Positions 26,807 through 35,815 of a stretch of 64,000 bases of DNA are shown here, piece after piece. The notes beneath the pieces are model-generated. The model was not told the origin of the DNA, made no database searches, and saw only the letters and a list, made by a program, of their open reading frames with translations. A program made the position numbers and the translations under genes. Source of the stretch: Vibrio sp. 16 (GTDB lineage Bacteria; Pseudomonadota; Gammaproteobacteria; Enterobacterales; Vibrionaceae); the NCBI RefSeq assembly GCF_963681195.1, contig NZ_OY808997.1:186001-250000 (forward strand). The letters are read 5' to 3'. Position 1 is the first letter of the stretch. Every line of letters starts with the position of its first letter.

Positions 26807-27385
26807 ATGTTAAGTAAGGTTTTGGCAGCGTATTGCCTTGGTATTAATCGCTTGGTTTATTGGATTGGTGTGTCCGCATCGGTATTGATGCCGATATTAG
26901 CACTCACCGTTGCCTTTGAAGTGTTCTCTCGTTACGTGCTTGGTAAACCCACTATTTGGGCATATGACGTGTCATTGTTTCTGTTTGGCTATATTGCTGC
27001 CTTGGGTGGCGCGTTAGCCCAGCAGAATAAAGCGCACATCAATGTGGATGTGTTCTACCTTTCCGTTTCTATGCGCGTTCGCTCGCTGTTTAATCTCGTT
27101 TCTTATTCACTGGCGATCTTCTTCTTGTCGGTTGTGCTGATGATGGCACTGGGCAAGTTTGAAGAAGCTATTGAGTTTAACTATCGACGCCAATCCGAGT
27201 GGGCTCCGTCTATGGCTCATTTCTGGGTGATGATGATGGTGGCATGCGGCGCATTTATTGTTCAATTTACCAGTGACATGATCCAAGACCTTTACTACGT
27301 GGTGACGGGAAAATCGCTGATTGAACAGCAGGTTGAAGAGCAACAACCAAGCGAAAGCTTACTTGAACAGGCGGGGGATGTATGA
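26807..27385 (+). CDS. dctQ: TRAP transporter small membrane subunit (DctQ)
   Basis: A 192-residue inner-membrane protein with four predicted transmembrane segments (about 15-40, 52-72, 92-117, 132-155). It contains the family signature FSRYVLGKPTIWAYDVSLFLFGYIAALGGA. The start at ATG 26807 has AGGGA upstream; a TTG at 26786 is in frame but overlaps the ribosome-binding site. It overlaps dctM by four bases (ATGA), so the two are translationally coupled. Confidence 0.9.
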   Translation: MLSKVLAAYCLGINRLVYWIGVSASVLMPILALTVAFEVFSRYVLGKPTIWAYDVSLFLFGYIAALGGALAQQNKAHINVDVFYLSVSMRVRSLFNLVSYSLAIFFLSVVLMMALGKFEEAIEFNYRRQSEWAPSMAHFWVMMMVACGAFIVQFTSDMIQDLYYVVTGKSLIEQQVEEQQPSESLLEQAGDV

Positions 27386-28704
27386 GTATTGAAGTATTAA
27401 CCCTGCTGTTAATCGGCTGTATTTTATTTAGTTTCGCACTCGGTGCGCCGGTTGGCCTTGCTCTGGGCGGCATTGCTATGGGCATGGGGTACATGACGTG
27501 GGGAGAGGGAATTTTTAACCTTGTGCCTACTACGATAGAAAGTAACTTTTTCAGTTTTATCTTGCTCGCTATTCCGCTTTACATCTACATGGGGCAATTG
27601 CTGACTCGCTCTGGGATTGGGGATGCGATGTTCAACGCGAGCCAAATGGTGATAGGCCGTTTGCGAGGATCGCTGGCGATCAGCGTGATCGGCGTTTGCT
27701 CAATGATTGGGGCGATGGTTGGCATCATCGGTGCGGGCATCATGACTTCAGGCAGTATCGCGCTCAAGCCAATGCTTGAAAGAGGGTATGACAAGCGACT
27801 GGCTCTGGGCGTAATTATGGCGGGCGGTGGTTTGGGGATTCTGATCCCGCCGAGCATTCCAATGATAATGTATGCCGCGACGACGCAAAACTCGGTTGGG
27901 CGTATGTTTCTTGCCGCCATCATCCCCGCGCTTATCTCGATCAGCTTGCTAATTGCTTATGTCATTATTAGTTGCAAGCTCAACCCAAAAAAAGCGCCGT
28001 TAGGCACAGGTGTGGAAAGCAGCATGACAGGCAAAGAGAAGGTGCGAACGGCTCGTGATGGTTTGTTCTCACTACTGCTGATTGTTGCTGTACTTGGCAG
28101 CATTATTACAGGGATTGCGACGCCCACAGAGTCAGGAGCAATTGGTGTGGTTGGCGCCATTTTGCTTGCGGTGATCTTTAAACGCTTCCGTTTTGAGATG
28201 TTTAAGTCTTCTGGGTTTGAAACGGCCATGTTGGTCAGCGTGTCGATGTGGATCATTCTCGGCGCATCTTTGTTTAGTAATTTCCACATGCTCAGTGGCG
28301 TGCAAAACATGGTGGCGCAAATTACCCAAGATCTCGGCTTGCCTCCGCTTGGCGTCATTATATTACTGCAGGTTATCATGCTGCTTCTGGGCTTCATCAT
28401 TGATGAGCTGATCATTGTTTTAATGTGTGCACCACTCTTCACACCGATTGTGGTATCACTGGGCTATGACCCGATATGGTTTGGCATTTTGATGATTTTG
28501 AACATCGAAATCGCGGTCCAAACACCGCCATATGGGTTTGCCCTTTTCTATCTCAAAGGTATTGCGCCGCCGGGGGTGAGTATGATGGATATCTACCGTT
28601 CGATATTGCCATTTATCTTGCTTAAGCTCTGTGTATTGGTGCTTTGTATGCTGTTCCCTGAGGTGGTGATGTGGCTGCCTAATAAAGTGATGGGAGTAAA
28701 TTGA
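27382..28704 (+). CDS. dctM: TRAP transporter large membrane subunit (DctM)
   Basis: A 440-residue inner-membrane protein with about 11-12 hydrophobic segments, which forms the Na+-driven transport channel with DctQ. Typical blocks are FALGAPVGLALG, ILLAIPLYIYMGQLLTRSGIG, GGLGILIPPSIPMIMYAATTQ, and near the end EIAVQTPPYGFALFYLKGIAPP. Together with DctP and DctQ it is a complete TRAP system. The solute is unknown; the surrounding genes suggest a dicarboxylate or omega-amino acid. Confidence 0.92.
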   Translation: MSIEVLTLLLIGCILFSFALGAPVGLALGGIAMGMGYMTWGEGIFNLVPTTIESNFFSFILLAIPLYIYMGQLLTRSGIGDAMFNASQMVIGRLRGSLAISVIGVCSMIGAMVGIIGAGIMTSGSIALKPMLERGYDKRLALGVIMAGGGLGILIPPSIPMIMYAATTQNSVGRMFLAAIIPALISISLLIAYVIISCKLNPKKAPLGTGVESSMTGKEKVRTARDGLFSLLLIVAVLGSIITGIATPTESGAIGVVGAILLAVIFKRFRFEMFKSSGFETAMLVSVSMWIILGASLFSNFHMLSGVQNMVAQITQDLGLPPLGVIILLQVIMLLLGFIIDELIIVLMCAPLFTPIVVSLGYDPIWFGILMILNIEIAVQTPPYGFALFYLKGIAPPGVSMMDIYRSILPFILLKLCVLVLCMLFPEVVMWLPNKVMGVN

Positions 28705-28705
28705 T

Positions 28706-29131
28706 ATGAGCCTGCAACGAATCTTAATGCCTGTAGATTTGGCTTACCCAGATGTCGTTAAGCTAGAGGTTGAAATGGCACTCAAATTGATTGCTGAAGA
28801 TGGGGTGATCGACATGCTGTATGTGGATGATGCCAGAGTGCACCACAGTATGGTTCCGACGGCGACAGGAAACGCGTTTTCTGAACACCACCTTAGTGCC
28901 TTTGACCGCGTGCAAACCATGCTTGAACAGCTTGTTCCTCGGCCACATCGGGGCAAAAGTATCGTCAGAAATGGCGTTGTGTTTGATGAAGTCGTGGCTC
29001 AAGCCAAGCGTTCAAACGCGGATGCCATCGTGATGGCGTCTGCCAAACCTAGGTTACGTTCCTATTTGTTGGGTTCGAATGCCGCCAAAGTGGTGCGTCA
29101 TGCGCCATGTTCTGTGTTTGTCGTTCGTTAA
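28706..29131 (+). CDS. Universal stress protein (UspA fold) of the TRAP operon
   Basis: A 141-residue cytoplasmic protein starting one base after the dctM stop, so part of the operon. It opens RILMPVDLAYPDVVKLEVEMAL and ends with the nucleotide-binding G-x2-G-x9-G-type block LLGSNAAKVVRHAPCSVFVVR. A similar USP gene (teaD) follows the ectoine TRAP operon teaABC in Halomonas, where it modulates uptake. A regulatory role on this transporter is inferred by analogy. Confidence 0.85.
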   Translation: MSLQRILMPVDLAYPDVVKLEVEMALKLIAEDGVIDMLYVDDARVHHSMVPTATGNAFSEHHLSAFDRVQTMLEQLVPRPHRGKSIVRNGVVFDEVVAQAKRSNADAIVMASAKPRLRSYLLGSNAAKVVRHAPCSVFVVR

Positions 29132-29140
29132 AAGCTGAAC

Positions 29141-29172
29141 AATAGAGCCTGAGCCGAAACTTGGGCTCTATT
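29141..29172. terminator. Hairpin between the USP gene and the convergent amidohydrolase gene
   Basis: AATAGAGCC (29141-29149) pairs with GGGCTCTATT (29163-29172). The T-runs are short. It lies 10 bases after the USP stop codon. Confidence 0.6.
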
Positions 29173-29179
29173 TGGAGAT

Positions 29180-30331
29180 TCAGTCTAATCCATTGATTTG
29201 CTTAATTAGATCTAAAAACAGCGCTTTGCCAATCGGAATCAGTTGGTCATCGAAGTCGTAGTCTGGGTTGTGAAGCTGTGGGCTAGTTTCTCCTGCGCCT
29301 AGGGCAAACATGGCACCTTGTTTCGCGACCGCGGTAAACTGGCCGAAATCTTCTGACCAGCGCATTGGCTCGTCCATCAATACATAGTCGGTATTGGTGT
29401 GGCGACATGCAGCCAAGACTCTTTCGCATCCTTCATCGCTATTCACACTCGCTTGGAAGACATCATCGTAAGAAAAGCTCACCTCAAGCCCAGACTCCTT
29501 AGCATACAAGCGAGCCCAAGTTTCTGCTTGCTCAACCAAGGTTTGCATGCACAAGTTTGTTTCACTGCGTAACGTTGCCATAACCACCGCTTCACCTGGG
29601 GAGGTGCCGAACGCCACTTCCCCAAGTTTGGCGTGGATAACCGTCACCCAACTTTTACCCTTGAGCCCTTGCTGTGTAAGTAGTGTTGGCAGTTGGTTGA
29701 GCTGTTGAATAATTTGGCACATGGCAATCGCTGGGCTAATGCCATCTTCTGGATGGGCCGCGTGTGAGGTTTTTCCACTCAATTTGATGATCAGCCCGCG
29801 AGAGGCGCAATTGAAGGTGCCGCTTCTTACTGCTACCTTGCCGAGCTCTAGCCCCGGATAATTGTGCAATGCAAAGGCGTAGTCTGGCTGAATCTTGGCA
29901 AATTGCGCATCTTTTACTACATCAATGGCACCCGTTCCGGTTTCTTCTGCGGGTTGAAAGCAAAGCACAACACGCCCTTTTTTTGGTCTTTGATCACTTA
30001 ACGCTGCTCCTAGCGAGGAAACAATCGCCATATGACCATCGTGGCCGCATTTATGGGAAACCCCATCCACGACTGAGCGGTGATCAAACTGATTGATTTC
30101 TTGAATGGGCAACGCATCGAGTTCACTACGAATCAATGTAGTAGGGCCCGCCTGCGCACCATTAAACACAAAGGCTAAACCATGACCGCCCAAGTTTCGA
30201 TAGGTTTCATCCGGCGAAAATTGCTCGAATAGTGATTCAACGCGCGCAGCTGTATTTGCCTCACAACACGATAACTCAGGGTGTTGATGAAGCTCCTTTC
30301 GTAAGTCAGTCAGTTGAGCATGGGTTAGCAT
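29180..30331 (-). CDS. M20 family amidohydrolase
   Basis: A 383-residue metal-dependent hydrolase of the M20D (hippurate/aminobenzoyl-glutamate/N-acyl amino acid hydrolase) type. Metal ligands are visible in HKCGHDGHMA (Cys, His), PAEETGTGAID (Glu) and the dimerisation-domain His in KTSHAAHPEDG. The start MLTHAQLTDLRKELHQHPELS is typical. No signal peptide, so cytoplasmic. It lies convergent to the TRAP operon and may release an amino acid from an imported N-acyl compound, but that link rests only on position. Confidence 0.88.
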   Translation of the reverse strand: MLTHAQLTDLRKELHQHPELSCCEANTAARVESLFEQFSPDETYRNLGGHGLAFVFNGAQAGPTTLIRSELDALPIQEINQFDHRSVVDGVSHKCGHDGHMAIVSSLGAALSDQRPKKGRVVLCFQPAEETGTGAIDVVKDAQFAKIQPDYAFALHNYPGLELGKVAVRSGTFNCASRGLIIKLSGKTSHAAHPEDGISPAIAMCQIIQQLNQLPTLLTQQGLKGKSWVTVIHAKLGEVAFGTSPGEAVVMATLRSETNLCMQTLVEQAETWARLYAKESGLEVSFSYDDVFQASVNSDEGCERVLAACRHTNTDYVLMDEPMRWSEDFGQFTAVAKQGAMFALGAGETSPQLHNPDYDFDDQLIPIGKALFLDLIKQINGLD

Positions 30332-30456
30332 GGGCGGTTCCTAGTTCTGGATCAGAGCAATAAGGTTTTGACTATACGCCGAGCCAAAACCTCAGACATT
30401 GATGAGGCTCTGATTATTGAAGCTGCCCAGTTGGAAGAGTGGGACTTAGCCTTCTG

Positions 30457-30888
30457 CTAGCATTCATCTATGGGCTTGGACGGCTTTATCTCAACGATGT
30501 TGCCCTCAGGATCGGTGAGGTAGACTGAACGACCAAACCCTTGAGCCCCGTAGCGCTCTGCAAAGTCTTCCACGGCAATGTTGTGGCGATTGAGATATTC
30601 TCGCAATTGTTGCTCGTCAAAAGGTGCGACCTGAAGGCAAAAGTGATCCATGTTGCGTCCGTTTTGGCGTGGTGGCTCACCGCCAAGTTTTCCGAGTTCA
30701 CTTTCTACTGTCACAATATCAATCAAGGCACTGCCTGCCCGCAGCTGCGTTAAGCCTAGATCAGGCAGTTCTCGCTCAAGCTGACACCCCAAAATTTTTT
30801 GATAGAAGTGGAGCATGGCGTCAAGTTGAGTGGTGCGTAGCACGACATGATCGAGTGCAAGAACCGAAATGGGTGAATGAGCAGTCAT
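30457..30888 (-). CDS. VOC (glyoxalase/dioxygenase-fold) family protein
   Basis: A 143-residue protein with two beta-alpha-beta-beta-beta halves. Likely metal ligands are His in LALDHVVLRTTQLD (near 14), His in NMDHFCLQV (near 80) and Glu in GNIVEIKPS (near 132). The layout SVYLTDPEGNIVEIKP is typical of the fosfomycin/glyoxalase/extradiol group. The substrate cannot be told. It is transcribed alone, upstream of the M20 gene with a 125-base gap. Confidence 0.85.
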   Translation of the reverse strand: MTAHSPISVLALDHVVLRTTQLDAMLHFYQKILGCQLERELPDLGLTQLRAGSALIDIVTVESELGKLGGEPPRQNGRNMDHFCLQVAPFDEQQLREYLNRHNIAVEDFAERYGAQGFGRSVYLTDPEGNIVEIKPSKPIDEC

Positions 30889-31224
30889 TAAAATACTCCG
30901 AGTCGTAGTACAAATCAGTATATACGCGCGACGTGATTATCTAGGATCAGACTTTGACATTATGCATCGAAATGCTACTCCAAATAGTCACTTACCCTAA
31001 AGTTTCTCTCAAACTATTTTCGTAAATAGATGGCGAAGCCAAAACGCCGCATAAATGAAGTTTCTCTCTAGGTTGATGACTTCTTTAAGGTTTGTTTGAA
31101 CGGGGCTTCAGAGAGGCGAAAATGTACAGTAAAAGGCCTTCATTTTATTGCGATTGCCGTTGTACATATCGCTGGCTATTGACCAAACTATCTATAGTAC
31201 TAAATGCTTAGAGGGGAGTGGGAT
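30889..31224. other. Intergenic region without a recognised gene
   Basis: About 336 bases between the divergent VOC and subtilase genes. It must hold both promoters. I see no RNA gene, riboswitch or strong palindrome. AGGGGAG before 31225 is the subtilase ribosome-binding site. Confidence 0.6.
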
Positions 31225-33555
31225 ATGCTTGAAGTGGACTATGGGATGTTCAATTGGAAGCAGTGGTTGTGCCTTCTGCTTCTTCCTATTTCGATAAACG
31301 TCCTAGCACAAAAGGATGAGTCAGTAGAACTTCGACCGGGCACGGTAATATACAAAATCGACGCAAACGCATCCCCCAGTGATCTCAAAGGGCTTAACGC
31401 CTTATTGAAAAGTCAGGGGCTGGTTTCAGAACGTACACTGGAAGGCAGCCAGATAGTGATTGCGACTTTTGGGCATCATGGTCGAGAAACAGCGATTGCC
31501 AACATCATTGATAAGAGTGGTTATGTTGAGTTTGCTGAACCGGATTATGTGGTCGAACCTACGCTACAGCCAAATGACACTTTCTTTGCTAATCAGTGGC
31601 ACCACAACAACGTTAACAGTCAGCAAGCGTGGGATATTACTACTGGGAGCCACACCGTTTTAGTCGGTGTATGTGATACTGGCTTTGATGTGAATCACCC
31701 TGATTTAGGTCCTAATCTACGTACCGATCTTGCCTTTAACGCCCATGATGGCTCGACCAATATTTTTGATGCCAATGGCCATGGTACAGGGAGCGCGGGT
31801 ACGCTAGGTGCGGTTGGTAATAATGGTATTGGCGTTGCAGGTGCGAACTGGGAGGTAGATATTATTCCCGTTCGTATAGCGATTAGCGATCAGAACAGTT
31901 CGGCTTATATTTCTACTATGGCGACTTGCATTGAGTATGCCGCTGATAATGGCGCGCGCGTGGTTAACCTGAGCTATGGCGGTATTCAATATGACACCAT
32001 AGATGCCGCAGCCCAGTATCTGCGTTCGAAAAATGGCTTACTGTTTATGTCGGCTGGTAATAGCGGCCAAGAGCACGTTTATCCTGATTTCACCAGTTTT
32101 ATTGGCGTTGGCGCAACAGACAGAGATGACAGCAGAGCCAGTTTTTCAAGCTGGGGTAATTACGTTGACATTACTGCACCTGGCGTCGATATCGCAACGA
32201 CCTACCCAGATAACCAGTACGTCTACTATAGTGGTACCTCATTTTCTTCTCCGCTGACGGCTGGTATTGCTGCGTTGATGGTTGCCGCTAACCCTGCGAT
32301 TACTCCAGCGGAAATTGAAACAGGGCTTTTCTCTACCGCGGTCGATATTGGCTCAGCGGGTGATGATAATGTGTTTGGTCATGGTCTTGTTGATGCATAC
32401 GCTGCTGTGATGTACGCAATGAACCTCAATAACTTAGAGGCACCTGTGGCTGATATTGTGGTGAGCAGTAACTCTGTGCCATTTGGCAGTTCGGTAGATT
32501 TTGATGGCTCGGGTTCAACAGATGGAGACGGTACTATTGTGTCGTATCTATGGGACTTTGGTGATGGCAACACATCCGCGAGTATGATGGCTACGCACAC
32601 CTATGATCAAGCAGGCAGCTTCCAAGTGAGCTTAACGGTAACTGATGATGATGGGCTTAGTGACTCTGCGTTAACTAATATTCAAGTCACGAACATGCTG
32701 CCAACGCCGGTGCTTGAGATCAGTAATGCTTCAAGTAGCTATGACATCGGTGAGAGTATTTTCTTCATTGGATCTAACTCAACCGACCCTGACGGCAACA
32801 TTGTTAGCTACCAATGGGAGTTTGGCAATGGTGCTACCAGCTCATCCATGGACCCCGAATATGCCTACGCGTCCGCAGGGACTTACACCGTGACTTTAAC
32901 GGTTACAGATAATGCGGGCTCAGCAAATAGTACCGATGTGATGGTGACGATAGTCGATCCATTTGTGGTAAATGCTCCAACAGGATTGACCGCGAGTGTT
33001 GATGGCTTATCAGTGACACTTTCCTGGCAAGACAATAACGCTAATGAAGATGAATATGTGGTCGAGCGCGGGGCTAAATATCGTGGCCGAGTCCGGTTTG
33101 AACAAGTTGCCATGCTACCCATGGATTCAACCAGTTATGTTGATACCGTGCCAAATACAGGGGAGTTCAGCTATCGTATCACTGCGAGAAACACAAACGA
33201 TGAAGCAACCTCGGATACCATTAAAGTAACGGTGGATTCCAATACTGATCCAGAGCCTGAGCCTGGTGGCTTAGCTGCGCCGACCAATCTTGTTGCGTCT
33301 TCAAGCGGTGGCAATGTTAACCTGAGTTGGTCAGATAATTCTGGCGACGAGTTAGGTTTCTATATTGAGCGAGGCTTGAAACGCAAAGGTCAAATTGATT
33401 TTGCACCAATAGGTCAAGCCGGTGCGAATGAAACCAGCTTTACGGACAGTGAATTTGGCTCATTGCCAAACGGCAACTATGCATATCGTGTTCAAGCGTA
33501 TAAATCTGGTGAAGTCTCAGGGTACAGTAATACTTCTGAAGTGCGTAAAAAATAG
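31225..33555 (+). CDS. Secreted subtilisin-family protease with two PKD and two FN3-like repeats
   Basis: A 776-residue S8 protease. The start at ATG 31225 has GGGGAG 8 bases before it; a frame from 31204 lacks one. A signal anchor spans about 10-29 and an I9 propeptide about 35-112. The triad is Asp151 (CDTGFDVNHPDL), His186 (NGHGTGSAG) and Ser339 (SGTSFSSPLTAG), with SAGNSG for the oxyanion. Two PKD domains follow (about 400-485 and 490-575, each with a DFGDG- or EFGNG-type motif), then two FN3-like repeats that share the unusual ERGxKxxG element. No C-terminal anchor is visible, so it is probably released. Confidence 0.9.
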   Translation: MLEVDYGMFNWKQWLCLLLLPISINVLAQKDESVELRPGTVIYKIDANASPSDLKGLNALLKSQGLVSERTLEGSQIVIATFGHHGRETAIANIIDKSGYVEFAEPDYVVEPTLQPNDTFFANQWHHNNVNSQQAWDITTGSHTVLVGVCDTGFDVNHPDLGPNLRTDLAFNAHDGSTNIFDANGHGTGSAGTLGAVGNNGIGVAGANWEVDIIPVRIAISDQNSSAYISTMATCIEYAADNGARVVNLSYGGIQYDTIDAAAQYLRSKNGLLFMSAGNSGQEHVYPDFTSFIGVGATDRDDSRASFSSWGNYVDITAPGVDIATTYPDNQYVYYSGTSFSSPLTAGIAALMVAANPAITPAEIETGLFSTAVDIGSAGDDNVFGHGLVDAYAAVMYAMNLNNLEAPVADIVVSSNSVPFGSSVDFDGSGSTDGDGTIVSYLWDFGDGNTSASMMATHTYDQAGSFQVSLTVTDDDGLSDSALTNIQVTNMLPTPVLEISNASSSYDIGESIFFIGSNSTDPDGNIVSYQWEFGNGATSSSMDPEYAYASAGTYTVTLTVTDNAGSANSTDVMVTIVDPFVVNAPTGLTASVDGLSVTLSWQDNNANEDEYVVERGAKYRGRVRFEQVAMLPMDSTSYVDTVPNTGEFSYRITARNTNDEATSDTIKVTVDSNTDPEPEPGGLAAPTNLVASSSGGNVNLSWSDNSGDELGFYIERGLKRKGQIDFAPIGQAGANETSFTDSEFGSLPNGNYAYRVQAYKSGEVSGYSNTSEVRKK

Positions 33556-33571
33556 CTTCTATTTCAACCAA

Positions 33572-33602
33572 AGAGCCTGCTATGTAAGCGGGCTCTTTTT
33601 TT
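33572..33602 (+). terminator. Terminator of the PKD subtilase gene
   Basis: AGAGCCTGCT (33572-33581) pairs with AGCGGGCTCT (33587-33596, one G-T pair), followed by seven T's. Confidence 0.92.
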
Positions 33603-33764
33603 GTATTCAGCGAAATACTCATTCGATGAATACCTCAATTTAGTGTGCATGTCATCGTCGTATTAAATAACGATGGGTAGTCCGCGACTTGGATTGAGAG
33701 CGTTGCAAAAATCGATATTCAAGGCACACTACCTCGATATAAGTCTATCTTTTTTGGGAATGCC

Positions 33765-34583
33765 ATGTTTAACCTCAAGCGAGCTTCTATGGTGCTCGCA
33801 GCTTCGATATTTAGTGCTTCAAGCCTTGCTAAAGTCGCTCCTATCTCACAATGGCAATGTGACATGATGCTCAAGACCAGCGTGTTAGCTCAGGGAGCGC
33901 CGGTGAGCTGCGATCGATTATCTAAAGTAGACTTTGAGTTTATCGATTTTCAAGGGCAGTCAAAGCAGGGGAGTGTGATTGTTCTTGATGTCGTTGCGCC
34001 TTCAGTTGAGAAAATATTTTCTGATCTCAAGCAGCGAAATTTCCCTCTACACTCTGCTCGCTTAATGCGAGAGTTCAAAGGCGATGATAATGCCTCAATG
34101 AACGCTAATAACAGCAGTGCTTTCAACGCGAGGCCAATAACTGGTGGTTCTAGCTGGTCAAAACATGCCTATGGTGTCGCGATTGATATCAACCCAGTGC
34201 AAAACCCATTCTTAGAGTTTAGTGATAACGGCACTATTAAGGTTAAGCCGATTCAGTCAGCGGCCAAGTACATCAACCGAACTCAGTTTAGAGCAAGAGA
34301 TGAAATAGAACGCTCAGGTATGGCGGAAGCGGTGGTGGATCTCTTTGCTCATCATGGTTTTCTAATTTGGGGCGGGGATTGGAACACACCCATCGATACT
34401 CAGCACTTTGAAGTTGGCTCTAGGCAGTTCGTAAACCAATTAGTTTCCAAACCTAAGCCTGAAGCGACGAAACTGTTTAACCGTTATGTCGAGTCGTACC
34501 GAATGTGCTACCTGCAAAACAAAGCGCAAGGGGTAGAGAAAGCGAGAGCGATGTGTGCTTACAAAACGGTGAAAGCATTCTAG
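33765..34583 (+). CDS. M15-type peptidase (D-Ala-D-Ala carboxypeptidase/endopeptidase fold)
   Basis: A 272-residue exported zinc peptidase. The signal peptide covers 1-22 (SASSLAK). Zinc ligands appear in the classic S-x-H-x2-G-x-A-x-D-I form, SKHAYGVAIDINP (His and Asp), and in DTQHFEVG (late His); the catalytic acid is probably within GGDWNTPIDTQHFE. Four Cys may form disulfides. It should cleave peptidoglycan peptides in the periplasm. GGGA precedes ATG 33765. It is monocistronic. Confidence 0.85.
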   Translation: MFNLKRASMVLAASIFSASSLAKVAPISQWQCDMMLKTSVLAQGAPVSCDRLSKVDFEFIDFQGQSKQGSVIVLDVVAPSVEKIFSDLKQRNFPLHSARLMREFKGDDNASMNANNSSAFNARPITGGSSWSKHAYGVAIDINPVQNPFLEFSDNGTIKVKPIQSAAKYINRTQFRARDEIERSGMAEAVVDLFAHHGFLIWGGDWNTPIDTQHFEVGSRQFVNQLVSKPKPEATKLFNRYVESYRMCYLQNKAQGVEKARAMCAYKTVKAF

Positions 34584-34732
34584 TAGAGAATCACATACAT
34601 CAAGGAACAAATCATTCGGCATTTTTGTGTTGGAATAATTGATGCCTTGGATTTAGTTTCATCGGCTTGAGAAGACGCAGGTTTAGTACCTATTTTTAGT
34701 ACCAACCGCTATAAGGTTAAGTTGTTAAATAC

Positions 34733-34766
34733 AAAAAAGGCGCTAACTCAAAGAGTTAGCGCCTTT
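34733..34766 (-). terminator. Terminator of ssrA
   Basis: On the minus strand GGCGCTAACTC, loop TTT, GAGTTAGCGCC, then six T's. It follows the tmRNA 3' end by about 10 bases. Confidence 0.93.
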
Positions 34767-34776
34767 CCCAAACGTT

Positions 34777-35143
34777 TGGTGGAGCTGGCGGGAGTTGAAC
34801 CCGCGTCCAAAAACCATTCATCATTGGTACTACATGCTTAGTCGATCTTTAATTTCACCAGTGACCTGCGAACCGACACGCCAGCCAAAGGCTATCCTGA
34901 ATTAAAATTCGCCGTTCATCTCTCAGGCGGGAGAATCCGGGCTAGCGCGTTTGGGTTTGATCTCTCGTTGGTCCCCGTCTTACGTGCGGAAGCTAGGGCG
35001 AGAGAGCTCTGAGCAGGTTATTAAGCTGCTAGTGCGTAGTTTTCGTCGTTTGCGACTATTTTTTTGCGGCTTTTTACGTGGCCAACCGCCCCACGGCATG
35101 CACCTCAGACTGCAAAATTCCTGTCGAATCCTAAATCAGCCCC
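34777..35143 (-). ncRNA. ssrA: tmRNA (transfer-messenger RNA)
   Basis: A 367-base tmRNA that rescues stalled ribosomes with SmpB. The 5' end begins GGGGCTGATTTAGGATTCG and the 3' end closes the tRNA-like acceptor with GGTTCAACTCCCGCC, the T-loop side, and an encoded CCA (34777-34779). The tag frame at 35021-35053 encodes ANDENYALAA followed by TAA TAA, the standard gammaproteobacterial degradation tag. Pseudoknot-forming segments lie on both sides of the tag. Confidence 0.97.
35021..35053 (-). other. tmRNA tag-peptide reading frame
   Basis: Resume codon GCA at 35053-35051, ten residues ANDENYALAA, then tandem TAA stops. The C-terminal LAA is the ClpXP/ClpAP recognition end. Confidence 0.97.
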
Positions 35144-35157
35144 AAAGTGTTCTTCGC

Positions 35158-35185
35158 ATAGTACCAGAAAAGTCTAACCTGTCTA
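35158..35185 (-). promoter_or_regulatory. Promoter of ssrA
   Basis: On the minus strand TAGACA, a 16-base spacer, then TACTAT, ending 14 bases before the mature 5' end. So ssrA can be made independently of smpB. Confidence 0.65.
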
Positions 35186-35210
35186 GCCTTGTGCGTTTAA
35201 GTGCTCAATA

Positions 35211-35696
35211 TTAGCGCAGTGAGCTCTTCATCACGCGCGCTTTTTCACGAGCCCAATCTTTTTCTTTTAGATCAGTACGTTTGTCGTGCAGCTTTTTACC
35301 TTTTGCTACACCAATTTTCATCTTCACCCATGAGCGAGACCAGTAGAGCGAAAGCGCTGCTAGTGTCATACCTTCACGGTTGATGCGACCGAGTAGGTTG
35401 TCGAGTTCACGACGGCTCATTAAGAGCTTACGTACACGCGTTGGGTTTGCCACCACGTGAGTTGATGCTTGATTAAGAGGAGTGATGGTCATACCGCTGA
35501 CAAAAGCTTCTCCGTCACGCATAAATACGTAACTTTCGGCGATGTTTGCTTTGCCTTGACGCAGTGCCTTAACTTCCCAGCCTTGTAGCTCTAAGCCAGC
35601 TTCAATTTCATCATCAATGAAGTATTCGTGGCGAGCTTTCTTATTGACCGCGATGGTATTGCTACCCGCTTTTTGTTTAGATTTTTTCTTTGCCAT
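35211..35696 (-). CDS. smpB: SsrA-binding protein SmpB
   Basis: A 161-residue basic protein that binds tmRNA and delivers it to stalled ribosomes. Core motifs: [53 protein letters not shown], and the basic tail [21 protein letters not shown] that enters the empty mRNA channel. It lies 67 bases upstream of ssrA on the same strand, the usual enterobacterial/Vibrio pairing, and is divergent from ratA. Confidence 0.97.
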   Translation of the reverse strand: MAKKKSKQKAGSNTIAVNKKARHEYFIDDEIEAGLELQGWEVKALRQGKANIAESYVFMRDGEAFVSGMTITPLNQASTHVVANPTRVRKLLMSRRELDNLLGRINREGMTLAALSLYWSRSWVKMKIGVAKGKKLHDKRTDLKEKDWAREKARVMKSSLR

Positions 35697-35815
35697 AATG
35701 GCTGCATTATACGGTTAGGATTTAAGTTAGGAAATCCCTTTATTTGCGCTGAGTGCAAATAAAAGTAAAATTACTTACAAGCTTGAAGTTCAAGCAATTG
35801 ATACGAGGAGTCAAT

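Noticed and set aside
30889..31224. Possible cyclic-di-GMP (GEMM) riboswitch before the PKD subtilase
   Set aside because: GGCGAAGCC-like bases drew attention, but the conserved riboswitch core and tetraloop receptor are absent.
34951..35214. Plus-strand reading frame of 87 codons
   Set aside because: It lies across the tmRNA gene on the opposite strand and has no ribosome-binding site.
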